This document shows positions 35,755-47,480 of a stretch of DNA of 64,000 bases, piece by piece (the stretch's first letter is position 1; each line of letters opens with the position of its first letter). Made by a program: the position numbers and the translations under genes. Location of the stretch: positions 39,489,005 through 39,553,004 of the forward strand of contig NC_084590.1 of assembly GCF_033807715.1 (NCBI RefSeq). The letters run 5' to 3'. A model generated the notes under the pieces. The model ran no database searches. It saw nothing but the letters and a program-made list of their open reading frames with translations, and had not been told where the DNA came from. Source of the stretch: Cololabis saira. Its lineage: Eukaryota > Chordata > Actinopteri > Beloniformes > Belonidae.

Positions 35755-35832
35755 AACTGATGTCGTCTTTTGTCGTTGTTTGCACTGTATGTTAATAAAT
35801 AAATAAATTAAAAAAAAGATTGCAAAAGCTTC
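35401..35832 (+). mobile_element. Retroposon with poly(A) tail and 16-bp target duplication
   Basis: AGATTGCAAAAGCTTC occurs at 35401-35416 and again at 35817-35832. The inserted 400 bp ends in TTAATAAATAAATAAATT and an A-run directly before the second copy, the signature of target-primed reverse transcription. The body has a CTCTTGCTGGGGCTCCCAGT segment, an AT-rich part and a short (AC)n run at about 35725-35755. This is a 5'-truncated LINE 3' end or SINE-like retroposon of unknown family. It is same-sense with GBE1. Confidence 0.85.
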
Positions 35833-36149
35833 CACATAAATTAATGGACTTCCCGATGTGTAACGTTAGAGCTAAGAAGCAAGTAGAAACAACGTGTAAG
35901 AACTAGGCTTAAATATTAGGGCTTTCTATGGAAAAGAAGCAAAAAATGTTACTTGTATTCAGTTGCAGGACACATTTTCAGGATCTAAGAACATATCAAA
36001 GTAAATTAAACCTTACTTACATTTAATATACTGTATACAAGTCTTGTTTTTATTATTATTATAGAATAAACATTTTTGATATCTTCAACATACATTCATT
36101 TGCAGATACTTGTATTTTTTTACATTTACACCAAAATGGGGTGGAGCAG

Positions 36150-36300
36150 AGGAGCATGCTGAATCCACTGTTTAAATAAAGTAAATGTATTAATGGATAG
36201 CCCCTTGAGATGAATCATCTCGTTTTCGAGGGGGTCCAACAAAAAACATACAACACAATACAAAACAGTTACATACAACATTTTATAGTTAGTTTTTTTT
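36150..36300. repeat. Possible retroelement tail
   Basis: GCCCCTTGAGATGAATCATC, then TCGTTTTCGAGGGGGTCC and an AC-rich stretch recall a recurring fish repeat with CCCCTTGAGATG...CATCTCGTTTTCGAGGGG arms. No termini were seen. Confidence 0.3.
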
Positions 36301-37539
36301 TATAGTTTATAAGCGTAGAGACACTGTACTGTCCTACTGCATATAAAAAAAAAAGTATGAGAAACTGTCCAGAAACTGTATAATTCATGCACATATTTTT
36401 CTATTCATCTTATCGTTGCATAACATACTGTAAGAGTACTCATAACAAAACTTTCCTTCCATACTTCTTAGATTACTTGAATTTCTTTGCACATAACACA
36501 ACACAACACAATTATACGTTTGCTGAATCTGCCACTTGAGAGGTTTTTCTTTTTTAATTACAGCGTTATTTTCTATACGTCTTTTCTTTCTTTCTTGTGT
36601 TATGCAAGTACTGGAGGCTTCATTAACCATGAAAAATTCCCTGTGTGTGTAAGCGTACTCAAGAATAAAGGTCCTTATTTTGAGGACCAAAACAAAGCAT
36701 AAGCAGAGACATTACACTGAAGTGTTAAAAAAAGACTGATACATAAGGGGCTGCCTTTGCAGCTAATAATGCGTTGTTAAATTTTGCCTTTGGATACTTT
36801 GTTCTGCATGCCAGGGGCTGAAAAGTCAACACCACTGTCAAATGTGACGAATTAGTTTCTTAAATTTGTGTACTGTAATTCTAAGGTAGAAATGTGGTGG
36901 AAATGTCTCTATTAAAAGACTGTGAACAGAGCTTTAAGGAAGTGGCATCAAAGTATACTCATGGATCCTACTGTAGATGGCATTCGTACTCCTGATGCAT
37001 GTGAGACAGTAGGTCGATTATCTGAAGGTCAAATTAAAGCAACAGATAATCATTTAATTCCAGTAGCTCCTGTTACTGACCCTGTTTTCTATCCTCATGC
37101 CCAGATGCAGCTCCAAGGGGAGAAAAAAGAAATCTCTAATACGATATCAGAAAAATATTTTGTAGAACATCACTCACAGATAATGCCAATAATGTTTGCA
37201 GATTCCTCTGTAATAACCAGATAAGTCTGAATCCTCTCGAGAGCTTATCAGTGACATTGCCAAGGTAATTGTGCTTATTAGATATATTCTATTCCTCGGC
37301 AGGTTCAATATTTCAGTGTAGTGGGAAGATCCAAGGGCATTTTGGAGTTGAATCAAGAAGCATAAGATGATCTGTCAGCAGTTATGCTTGTTTTCTCAGG
37401 TGTAAATGCATTTATTAGAAATATAGGCATGCGGGGACTCTGTAGAAGCGCAGTACGCAGAAACAAACATCAGAGATGTTCAGTGTAGCTTTTAAAGGAC
37501 AAACTGAGTAGATCTCAAAAATGAACTGAGACTCATGTG

Positions 37540-38672
37540 GTCACAAAAGTATTGCCTCCACAGAAAATATGCTCCTGGAGTCAAAATCGGCTCTGTGGTT
37601 GTAATTTACCAACTACCAGATAAATTGGGCACATTTTTGGATGAGCTTTGACACCATTTCATCCCTGAGTATGATGGTCCTCTGCTTGTTATTGGCAGGA
37701 ACAGTCATTTAGACCAACCCTGCTCCCCAGACCTCCTGTCCCTGATAGACGTATTCGATTGAACCAGGGTTCCCAGCCCACCTAATCACAAAGCTGGCAA
37801 ACAACTCAATCTAATTCTCACAAGAAACAGTGCAGATTTGTGTCTCAGTCACACCTGCATCCCTCTGACCTCTTATTGATTCACTTCACTGTCCGTCTTC
37901 AGGAGCAGTCCTCTGTTCTTCTCACTTTAGTCTCCTTTGGTTGCGATCTCCAAAACCTCTCCCTCACGCCACTTCGCCTTAGTGATTATGTCCACTTTGC
38001 CAAGTCATATCTCATTCTCCTCACTGGATGTCAAAGAAGCTACGGAGTTACTGTTCTTCAAAAACGGCGCTAAATCTCTAATCCTCCAGGGTTATCAATA
38101 AGTCCCATCCTCATTTACATATGTTATCAATACTGCCGAAAGGGCGCTTTGCAATGACAAAATCAGCAGCACCTCTGACTCTCAGAAGCTTTTCTCTACA
38201 TTGAACTCTCTGTTGAATCCACTCCCTTATCCGGCTGCCACAAATCTATCCATCCACCTTTTGTCTTCTTGATTTCCCAAATAGGGGACAGTTATCAGTA
38301 GACAAATTCAATGAGCCTTTGGATGTGCCATCCGGCTCTTTTTAGCAGTCCCACAACATGTCCTGGTCTGACTCCTCCTGGCAGTTGCATTTCACTCTGA
38401 GTTTAGTCGTCTCACTGAGGACAAAGTATCTGAACTCCTAACTTGCAGCCGTCATACTACATGTCGGATCATTCCCATCCCTACAAAAATCCGCCATGCC
38501 TCACATGTTGTGCCAGGTTTCACACGCTTGATAAATTATTAATTGGGCTCGGGGACGGTTCCCACTGTCTTCAAATAGGTGCAGGCAAAACATCTCCACA
38601 AAAAAAACCTCTTTCAATCCTGCTTAGGCTGGGAACTACTGGGCGGTCTTGGGACTTCTTTACCTTTCTATT
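37540..38672 (+). pseudogene. L2-like LINE remnant, left part (endonuclease and start of RT)
   Basis: Frame-shifted coding blocks appear in the expected order: SVVVIYQLPDKLGTFLDEL, then EYDGPLLVIG with a GDFN-like box broken, SLIDVFD, TRVPSPPNHKAGKQLNLILT, and a SVTPL-like segment near 37850. Degraded pre-reverse-transcriptase sequence follows to about 38660 (PTVFK and LPF-like blocks). These match the endonuclease and linker of the fish L2 (Maui-like) LINE group. The copy is interrupted at 38672 by a hAT-like insertion and resumes at 39351. There are many stops and it is inactive. Confidence 0.82.
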
Positions 38673-39358
38673 CAGTGGTGTAAAGTAACGAAGTACAAGT
38701 ACTTCGTTATTGTACTTAAGTAAGATTTTTGAGAATTTGTACTTTTATTGATACTTTCATTTTTCTGTACTTTTACTTTTACTAAATCCGCTATATTTAA
38801 AATTGGACACGTCGTTACTCGCTACAAATTAAAGTCTTACATTAAATGAAAATGTAGGCTATTGCCGTGAGAACAGCACAGCGGGGGCTGATTTATGGTT
38901 CCGCGTTACAGGGTACGCGGCGAAGCGCACCGTACGGTGCGTGTCGCCGCGTACCCTATGCCGTAGGCTCTGCGTTGGTGTAACGCGGAACCATAAATCC
39001 GCCTTGAGCGGCAGCTCAAGCCGACGAAATTAAAATGGGGTAATGGAAACAAACGCTAAAGGGGTCAGAATAATATCACCATTAAAGCACATTAGAGTTG
39101 TAAGCAAATTCTTGGATTCTTCATTTCTTTGCAATCCTTTTGAAAATAATTTTGTACTTTGAATTTTGTACTTAAGTACATTTTACACCATGTACTTTTG
39201 GTACTTTATTATATTTAATTTGAGGTACTTTTATACTTTTACTTAAGTAATTTTCTTAATGGGTACTTTTTACTTTTACTTAAGTAATTTTCAAGCAGAA
39301 AATTTGTACTTTTACTTAAGTACAATATTTTTGTACTTTTTCCACCTCTGTTTCTATT
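38665..39358. mobile_element. Non-autonomous hAT-like transposon inserted in the LINE
   Basis: The element spans 38673-39350 (678 bp). It starts CAGTGGTGTAAAGTAACGAA and ends TTGTACTTTTTCCACCTCTG. Both ends are rich in TACTTAAGTA-type subterminal repeats, and the ends are imperfect inverted repeats. The perfect 8-bp duplication TTTCTATT lies at 38665-38672 and 39351-39358. The reading of the LINE (LPF... / ...VIKSGF-like) resumes across it. A foldback MITE interrupts the element at 38886-39003. No transposase coding is visible. This family (AAGTACTTTTACTTAAGTA ends) is common in fish. Confidence 0.93.
38886..39003. mobile_element. Complete 118-bp foldback MITE nested in the hAT-like element
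   Basis: GGCTGATTTATGGTTCCGCG...and its right end reverse complement (GGCGGATTTATGGTTCCGCG...) form 23-bp terminal inverted repeats with one mismatch. Between them lies a near-perfect CG-rich hairpin, TACGCGGCGA...ACCGTACGGT...TCGCCGCGTA. The whole unit can fold on itself. No clean target duplication is seen. A partial relative lies at 32817-32905. Confidence 0.88.
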
Positions 39359-39917
39359 GTCATTAAGAGTGGTTTTCTGTCTGTGATAGAGTGTTTTGAG
39401 AGCAGCTATATCTGCAGGTTTGAATCGTATCTCCCTGGGCATTCATTCAGAGTAATAGCAAGGGCAGACTTCCCATTCTCATCGTCTGGAAATAATGTAG
39501 GGTCAGGCAGGGGTTCCTCAAGGCTCGGTGCTGGGGCCCCTTCTGTTTGCCATCTACACAACTTCATTGTGCCAGATCATTCACTCATATTGGTTTATGT
39601 ATCACTAGTATGCAGATAATACCCAGCTTTCCTGGTCATCCCAGCCGGATGACCCAACCATCTCAGCAGTGATATCCTCCAGCCTCTGACATCAAATAAA
39701 CCTCTCCAAGACCAAGCTCTTGGTTCTTCCTCATCATTCCGCCTACCAGGATTCTACTGAGAATGTATTTTAGATTGTGTTTTCCATTGTGTATCTCCTT
39801 TTTAGAAATTGCATTTTTGACATACTGCAAGTCTCCCACTGCTTTTGTTTTGTGTTCCCCCTTTTTGTAAGTCATTTTGGATAAAAGCATTGGCTAAATA
39901 AAATGTAATGTAATGCA
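39351..39917 (+). pseudogene. L2-like LINE remnant, right part (RT core and 3' tail)
   Basis: This continues the LINE after the hAT insertion: [20 protein letters not shown] near 39506-39565, a YADNTQLS block (the YADD-type polymerase box with a substitution) near 39611-39635, and LSKTKLLVL near 39700-39727. It ends with the L2-type tail GTAAGTCATTTTGGATAAAAGC...GGCTAAATAAAATGTAATG at 39866-39917. Most of the thumb region is deleted. Confidence 0.88.
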
Positions 39918-40759
39918 TATATGAGCAAACGGACTCTATAGTACCCAGAGTAGTCTGTGCTACATCATAAGTTTACTGCTCAAACACCAACAAGTACTGC
40001 TACCCAGCCTATAAATTCCTGTATATTGCTGGTAATGTAACTTTGATTTGTGTTTGTACTTGTAAAAGCTATCTTTTGAATCTCAGCGTTAAGAGATAAT
40101 ATTTGCCTCTTACATTTTTCAAATATTAAGGTCCTTTGAGGCCATCATTTGTGCTGTCAATATTTAGCACTTTAGGTAATGATTGAGTCACATAGCGTTG
40201 CCAAAGCAATACCGTGTGACGGTAGTGAAACTAGAATTGTGTGTTTTTTTTTTTTTCTTTATTTTTCTGCAAACGTTACTGAGTTCACCTGCCACCTGAC
40301 TGAATCTGACTTCATCTGAAGAAAGGAACCAGAAAGGAGGACTGCAGGTTGTGGAAATATTGGATTTCACCACTAGTTTCACAAAAAATACTCTCAGAGA
40401 GTGCTGACTTCACAAATAAGGATTTACCCTGCCTGGCTAAGTTTCACTCAAAATTGTTTTGGGTCAGTGGGATGCTGCAGGCAGTGACAGAAACAGAAAC
40501 TGCAGACTGTGAGAACTAATGTCAGACTAGAAGGCGTTGCTTTGATATCGAGCGGCCATATGGTTGTATCTCGTGGGGGAATTTCTCTTGGTGCGCTGTT
40601 GAAATGTATAAGATCATTTGGATTTTCATTTATCAAACATCAGCTTGTATTTTTTATTTTTTATTTTTTGCATGTATTTATCCCTATAAGTAAAAACATG
40701 GAGGTAATATACAGTCTCATTTGACCAAGACTTTATCAACGCAGGTTAAATTAGTTTTT

Positions 40760-41210
40760 GCAATGCTGCAGCGGTTCCCGCCAGCCAGATGAAGCTGGCA
40801 TCACTTCAGATCTGTTGAAGAAATGAACTGTCTCCAGACTTTGAGCTCATTTCTTAAACTCCATCATCTCTGCCAGTCCAGTTGCAGGCATGCTTATCAT
40901 CTCGCTCAGCCGAAAGTATGCTGCCCTGAAATTGGCCTGGGGGAACTAGGCACTAAAAATAGGGGGTTGGGTGACATTGATAATCTCTGCTAATGACACG
41001 TTAGCAGTAGCTCGCTCCACGGGAGAGTGGCGCCTTTATCATGTGCAGCTGTCTAAAGCTGACAGCGTCTGCCTTGCACCACCGTGGGCTGCAGCTTTCT
41101 GCTGATGAGTGCCACCTGAAATTTGATGCGGCAAGGCTTCTCAGTCTGTGTGAAAACTGTGTAGGCCACCGACATAATGTGACCCATTATAACTGTCTGA
41201 ATCCAGCATG
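40760..41210. promoter_or_regulatory. Candidate conserved non-coding element near a GBE1 exon
   Basis: No recognisable transposon or simple repeat occurs for about 450 bp. It contains GACATTGATAATCTCTGCTA, CACGTTAGCAGTAGC, a CTATTTTTAG-type site in reverse (CTAAAAATAG) at about 40955-40964, and CTTTATCATGTGCAGCTG. The composition and motif mix suggest a conserved enhancer or splicing-related sequence. This is inference without alignment. Confidence 0.22.
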
Positions 41211-41289
41211 AGAATGGTAATGACTATGCATGAAGAGATACCTAATTAGCTTTACTTTTCCTTCTCTTTTTTTTTCTCCCCCCTTCCAG

Positions 41290-41420
41290 GGCTTTGTCAG
41301 CACCAGCCATGAAGGGGACAAGGTCATTGTGTTTGACAGGGCACACGTGATCTTTGTCTTCAACTTCCACCCCAGCAAAAGCTACCAGGACTACAGGGTG
41401 GCTGCAGAAGCTCCAGGAAA
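41290..41420 (+). CDS. GBE1 exon, start of C-terminal beta domain (43 codons + 2 bases)
   Basis: This 131-bp exon encodes [37 protein letters not shown] and AAEAPG, plus two bases (AA) of a Lys codon completed by the next exon. It aligns to human 602-645. [14 protein letters not shown] is the signature of the C-terminal beta-sandwich of branching enzymes, and His628 (41368-41370), a human disease position, is conserved. The acceptor CCCCTTCCAG is strong; the donor GTATCC is weak. The open frame continues into the intron, but the protein match ends at the GT. Confidence 0.97.
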
Positions 41421-44400
41421 GTATCCTTTTAAAGTCTGGTATAATATGTCATTGCTCTTTTTTTTTTTTTCCCCTCCAGTGTTCAGACATCGGATTTCCT
41501 CTGACATACCATGGTTCACACTCGCAGTCCCTTTCTGAGTAATGATGTCCCTGTTACTTGCTTCCTTTTATGTAATACCGTGATTAATCCTATGTGCAGC
41601 ACAAAATCAATATTTAGGCCAAGACAGTAAATGTTGAAAGAGAGACAGAAATGGAAAGCTTTGAAATCCACAGTCCACGCTGCTGGAATGGGCTTTAAAC
41701 CTCACACACGGTATTAGTTTGGGGCGCGACTATGCGTCTCTGTGTGAAAGAGAGGCACAGTACTGTACATCAATAGCTACCCGGCTGAGCGTTATCAATA
41801 ACTTCAATATCCACGGCCGGCGCAGGATCGATTTTCTGCATAAACATTTTCGCTTGAATCGGCCGCATTTGTTAGTCATTGTGAGCTGGAGTTTTCATAT
41901 CTCCAAGAAAAGGCTGCCGTGGTTTTTCTGTCTGAATAGTAAAGCAGGTAAGATATGGAAAAGAACACCTGTTTGTTTGGGTTTTTTTAACCCTAGCTGG
42001 GCTCTCAAAAGCAAGTTTGTCCAATTTTTTTTATTTTATTTTTACATCAAGCTCTTCTTTCTTTCCTTACCAATTTTTAAGCCTTGAATCGTCTTTTAAT
42101 TACACTCCTACAAGTACATTTTGAGCATGCCGCAAGAATTTAGCATACTAAAAGCCACCTCTGAGGAGAGTCTGGGCTGAGAAGCGGATCAGAGATTTAA
42201 GCACTGCGTGAGGCGTGTTAAGAGTAAATGAGACTTGTAAAGACCCACAGTTTTAATGGCAGTGTTTTCTCTGAGGCTGCTACTTTTTGTGATGTAATTT
42301 TAGCAGTAATTGTTGAGGGAAATATGAGTCAGTTGTTTATTGTAATGTTGTTATGCTGTTAGAGGGAAATAATATCAGAGCCCACTGGTTCAGAAACACT
42401 CTCTTTAGCAACATTGGCTGTCAGGAATTTAATGAGTCCCACTGTTGTGATTACAGCAGGCTTAATGATCAGGAATGTGGAGGGAGACAGGAAGCTGACA
42501 GATCTGTATTTATCGTAGCGGGCATCATTCCCCGATGAGGCCTGTTGTAGCTCACGCCATCAGTAAACCGGCTGGACGTAAAGCTGTGTTGCTTCTTCGG
42601 TTATGATTTAAATAATATGATGGTGAATGGAGATGGGGATGGGGATCCCAGGTTTGTTAGTTTTTTTCCTGATGCCAGCAGTTTCAAATCTCCTAACAAG
42701 ACCATTTGAGTAAAACTGAAACTTGACGGCTTGATTGGTTAGTTGTAGATGCTTAGTTATATCGTCACTAACTGCGATGTTTAATTACAGCCGAGCTTTT
42801 GTATTTGCTTAGTAGCTGATAATCAAACATGTACAGTGAGTAAATGTGAATACTTAGGACAATAATCAAGGCTATTTGTTTATTTAAAAAAAACAACAGA
42901 AGTAACCTGTAATCTTTTGAAAATCATGCATTAATTGTGAGCTCGCCTGACGGGCCTTAATTGTACATTTAGCCTCGTGTTTTTGGCTCATGGCTGACGG
43001 GGGTGAAGCGCGGGCAAAGCACTAATAGCCTAGCTGCACAGTGTCTGTGGCGTTGTTTTTGAGGATTTATTTTCATTTAGATAGAACCACATCTTTTCCT
43101 CCTGGTGCTTCTTTTGATGTCTAAGGAGAGGCCTCAGACACTGGGTGGGTTGAGAGGAAATGCAAATAAATGCGAGGGCAAAGCTCTGGCTGTCATTATG
43201 CAGAGAGGCGGTAAACACATAAAGGCAAATGTGGCGTGCATGTGAGGAAGGTAAATGCGCCGCGTGTTGGAGAGGATGCAGATCCTCCGATGGGAATGTG
43301 TGCAGAGGATCCAATTAGGGGAGAAGACAGATGAAAGTGCCACTCAGAGGCAGAGGAGGTAAACAAGACAAGCTCAAAGAGTCCAAAAGTGCTTTTTCAT
43401 TACACTCAGCTGTCATATACTTAAACTTTCTTCTACCTGTGTGAGGGTCAGGATGTGGCAGTGGCGCCCTGCACCATAGCTTTATCTAGAAATACTATAA
43501 TAGCTTGATGTAGCTGTACATGCTGTGCACCGCTGAAAATTGATCCAATGGGGGGACCATTTCCTTCGGCAATGTGGCAAGCGCCATAAAATATCAGACG
43601 GTGTCATTTTCCGGCAAAAAAACACTATTAAGGCGCATTATATCATTCTGTCACATGTTGGCACTCTTTAGCCTGTAGTTTAGATGGGGCTGGAGTTTTT
43701 TTTTTTATTTTTTCTCATCTGATGTATAACTTTGTGGTTGTTTTTTAGTTAACAGTGTTGAAAACACATACAGACCCCTCCCCCAATTGCTTACAGGGAG
43801 AAAAAAGGAAGAGAAATAACAGTGTAAGGAATGTACTTTCAACTGTACAAGTGTCTCCTGTGCTTTCAGTGCTTGGAATTTAATTTCAAAACTGGAATGT
43901 TGCAATCTTTTACTCAAATGAATAAAAAGTTGACGTAGAGTCATCCATCAGGACCGACCCTCAGTCAGGTGTTCAGTGGCTGACCTTTTCATATCTGAAG
44001 ACAGCCTTTTCTGTTTCCTGACATGGGACCCTTTGCAGTCCGTCCATCGCCCCCCTGCAAGAGGAAAAGGACAATGAGCATAGCAGCTCACGAAAGTACA
44101 TCAGCCATTAAAATGCAGTCAACGTCAGGTTTTCACCGGGCTCTCAACCCATCAGTGTCTTTTATTATTTTCTCTCTGACTAACGGCGGACACAATCTTC
44201 AGGCAACGGTCTTTATCTGGCTGGTTAGAGTATTTGAAATCCCAGCTGGGTTCCATCGTGAAGGCTATGCCTGTCGGGACGGATTGGTCTTTGATTTACA
44301 CTGTGCCAACAGGCAGTTGTGATTGTGTCAGGTTATCATTCTCCTTTTCTGTCTGAGCTTCTCCTGGGATGCCACGCCGAATGATTTAACTATAGGTGCG

Positions 44401-45820
44401 GCGTTTCTTACTTTCTAGAATTCTGATCAAAATAAGCACTGTTGTGCATGGAAAAATATACTTTGACGTTATCTTTGTGGTTTTTTTTTTAGATAAGACA
44501 TTCTTTTAAATATACGTTTCTGCAGGGGGGCTTAAAGCTAAATCAAGATGGGCGGTATTTCTTATCTCTTTCTGGTATTCTATGAAGCTGTAATTTCACC
44601 TCATAGTCGTCCACACACATACTAATCACTCCAGAGGATTAATATATAATTGCTGGGTTGTTTTTTTTTTTTTCATATTCAAAAGCTCCAGACTAATGGA
44701 GGAACTGCTGTTTTTAAAGGATTTAAGGAAAATGATATTGAAAATGTTGTTTATTTTTCTAGATTTGGTACGTAAAGGGCACAAAACCAAGGATGAACCC
44801 AGAAACGGCTCAGTAAACAAACCAATGTTTCCTGATGCTGCTCTTTCTTTGAGATTGTTACCAAACATTTAAGTGATCTCCAGTCACGGTAATAGAAGAT
44901 TTATATTTTGATCACATTTCTTCTTCAAAGATGAAATTTGGCCCACATCCTCCCAGTCTTTTTATCTATCCATTATTAACCACTCGGCAACCGGGCTAAA
45001 ATGTTTTCCACAACCACAGGTTCTGTTTTTTTTTGTTTTTTTTTCTGTTTTTTATTAAATGAGAAACTATCCACTGCATCCGCTCCGATTAAATAACATG
45101 TAACCAGATCAAATATATTCATCACTGCTGTACCTTTCCAAAGGGGGCCTCTTGTGTATCGTAAATAAAACAAAGGCCAGCTAGGAATGGGAAAACTCTT
45201 ACTTTGATTTATATTTTTCTCTTTAAATCCCTCTCGATATTCCTTGCTGGTTGTCTCAAGTGCATGTTTTATTTTTTTTCCCTTCACATTCTTTTATGAC
45301 AGAGACTGTCTCTATGATTTCTTCCACTCTTTTCTCAGCTGTAGAAGAAAGCATTTATAATGCTTACAAGGCCATGCTGCATTCTTCACATGCGCACATA
45401 CACTTCACTCAGCTCTCTTTTACCCACAGCGGCGTGCTATTACTTTCATAAAGCCTTTAAAAAAAAAAAAAGACGAGCTTATGGAGGAACTAAGTGCTGG
45501 CTGGGTCTGCAGTCGTGATCGTGGCAGGGTTGTCGAGGGTCAGGTCATCGATGACTCTAATCATCAAGCTTCTTGCTGCCTTCGCTTCTCTCGGCTCATG
45601 GGGGCAAAACTGATTGTGTTCTTTAATCTGTCCCTTTTACACACGAAAGCTATATTGATCAAAATGCTTTTCAGCTGAATTACACGCTGTTGTCACAGCC
45701 ATCTTTAACCACCAGAAAACGCTTGTTCGCTTTAACCACCAGTCTGTGCTGGTCCTCACTTCCTTGCAGAGAAGTTTGTCTGGGAACTCACCGTAACTGT
45801 GTCTCATCTGAGGGTTACAC

Positions 45821-45868
45821 ACGCACACACGCACACACACACACACACACACACAAGCACACACACAC
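45821..45868. repeat. (CA)n microsatellite split by a transposon
   Basis: ACACACGCACACACG and pure AC units run up to 45868. CA units resume at 46488 after the inserted element, so the insertion divided a pre-existing tract. Confidence 0.9.
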
Positions 45869-46487
45869 TAGGGCTGGGCGATATATCGAGATTTTAATAT
45901 ATATCGATATATTTTCAAACGCGATATGGTACGAGACAATATCGTTTATATCGATTATAGTTTTTTTTTTTTTTTTTTTTTCATGATTTTGATATAGCTT
46001 ATTTTGTGACAAATTGACTTGAATGTTTTATTTGAGATTTGCACAAATGTTTTGTTGCTTGCACAACTGTCAACCTCAGTGGAAAAGTGCCTGTTACTGT
46101 CTACATTGTATTAATTGCACAGTGTATTTTAATGTAATTGTTATGCAGGAAAGGGATATTTGTTTTATTTTATTCAAGAAGCATTTTTATTCTATATATG
46201 CAGGCAGTTTATTTTTATTTCATTTGTTTTATACATTTTGATATTGTGCAGACCTCTGTTAATAAATGTACCTGTGTGACATTTGGCACGAGGCTTTGTA
46301 TTAAAACTGACTGTTTTTTTTAAGGGTTTGCCTCAGAAAAAAATGAAGCTAACAGAGATGCTATGCTATAATGCTTTGGGGGAAACCCCAATTATGGCAC
46401 AGAAAAAATATCGAGATATATATCGAGTATCGCCATTCAGCTAGAAAATATCAAGATATGACTTTTGGTCCATATCGCCCAGCCCTA
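45869..46487. mobile_element. Non-autonomous hAT-like transposon in a (CA)n tract
   Basis: The element is 619 bp. It starts TAGGGCTGGGCGATATATCG and ends CCATATCGCCCAGCCCTA, giving 16-bp terminal inverted repeats (TAGGGCTGGGCGATAT), with TATCGAGATAT-type repeats just inside each end. The flanks ACACACAC (45861-45868) and ACACACAT (46488-46495) agree at 7 of 8 positions, consistent with an 8-bp duplication, but the CA repeat makes this weak evidence. The inside is AT-rich without a convincing transposase. Confidence 0.85.
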
Positions 46488-46514
46488 ACACACATACACT
46501 CACACGTGTGCACA

Positions 46515-47480
46515 AATCAGCCACAATATTAAAACCACTGGCAGGTGGCGGGAGGAACATTGATTACTCATTACAGTGGCACCTGTCAAGGGGTGGGGAT
46601 ATAGTTTGCAGTAAGTGAACTGTCAGTTTTTGGAGTTTGGCATGTTGAGAGCAGGAAAAAATGGCCGGTTGGACAACATCTAAGTGACTTTGACGTAGGC
46701 AAAATTACAACGGCTGGAGAGGAGGACATCTCAAAAACAGCGAGGTCTCGGGGGGACCTTCTCCTTCCGCGTTGGTCACTGCTTGCCAAGGATCGGACAG
46801 GCAGTGAGCCGGTGAGCCGGTGACGGGGTCGTGGGCAGCCCGGGGGCTCACTGATGCGTGCTGAGAGCGACGGCTGGCCTGCGCGGTCTGATCCCACAGA
46901 TGAGCTGCCGTGGCACAGCTCGCTGAAAACATTAATGCAGGCTGTAGAGGAGATGACAGTAAGGTGTCAGAACACACAGAGCATCGCCGTTCGCTGCATA
47001 TGGAGCGGTGCAGCCACGGTGCTCCCGCGGTGACTCCTGTCTGCCGCTGCGAGGCCTTCGCCGGCCCTGTTTTCTTCATATCAAATGGACATGTGGGGGT
47101 GTGCGCGCATTGATTAGCAACAGAAGAGACCTGAAGCCGAATACACGGAGGTAGAGGGACGGTCTTGGCAGTGTTTTCGGCTGCCTGGCTCCTGGCATTT
47201 TTGTGCATATTCTATTGATGCATTCCGCCTACCTCATCATGGTTTCGTACCTGTTCACGGCACTTGTATTCCCAGATGACAGTGGAGTCTTCCAGCAGGA
47301 TTATGCATGCTGCCACGATGCCAAACAAGTTTAGAAAAGGGCTTTGGGGAAAATGTAAAAGAATCTGAGGTGGTGTTGTGGTCTTCAAATTCCCCAGGAC
47401 TGCAGTTTGCATCCGGGGGAAGTGCTGGCAAAATAGTGCTGGCAAAATAACTTCTGCTACAGTCTCGTTGCATGAGCATC
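46515..47480 (+). pseudogene. Tc1-like transposase pseudogene
   Basis: The left part (46520-46760) matches the non-coding start and first helix-turn-helix codons of a common fish Tc1-like element (CACAATATTAAAACCACTGGC; GCACCTGTCAAGG). Readable protein blocks are VNRR-like GEPVSR/GHGQPGG near 46810, the RERRLACAV-like stretch near 46870, AQLAENINAG and KVSEHTEHR at 46912-46990, and APAVTPVCRCEA near 47030. After a deletion of the first catalytic Asp region, DSGVFQQDYACCHDAKQV at 47279-47333 carries the second conserved Asp block, followed by the PPNSPDL-like remnant at 47386-47400. Frameshifts, stops and an internal deletion make it inactive. No right terminus was identified. Confidence 0.85.

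Larger units (their letters stand above)
30877..41289 (+). other. GBE1 intron of 10.4 kb
   Basis: Donor GTAAGA; acceptor CCCCCCTTCCAG with a strong pyrimidine tract. This is the most transposon-rich intron, with three hAT-like elements, a retroposon, a long LINE remnant and a foldback MITE, all listed separately. In 30880-31910, 33360-33950, 35835-37500 and 39920-40750 I see no gene and no clear element beyond short AT-rich tracts and a possible retroelement tail at 36150-36300. Confidence 0.85.

Noticed and set aside
46705..47208. 167-codon minus-strand open frame
   Set aside because: It is antisense to the recognisable Tc1-like transposase blocks and has no family resemblance.
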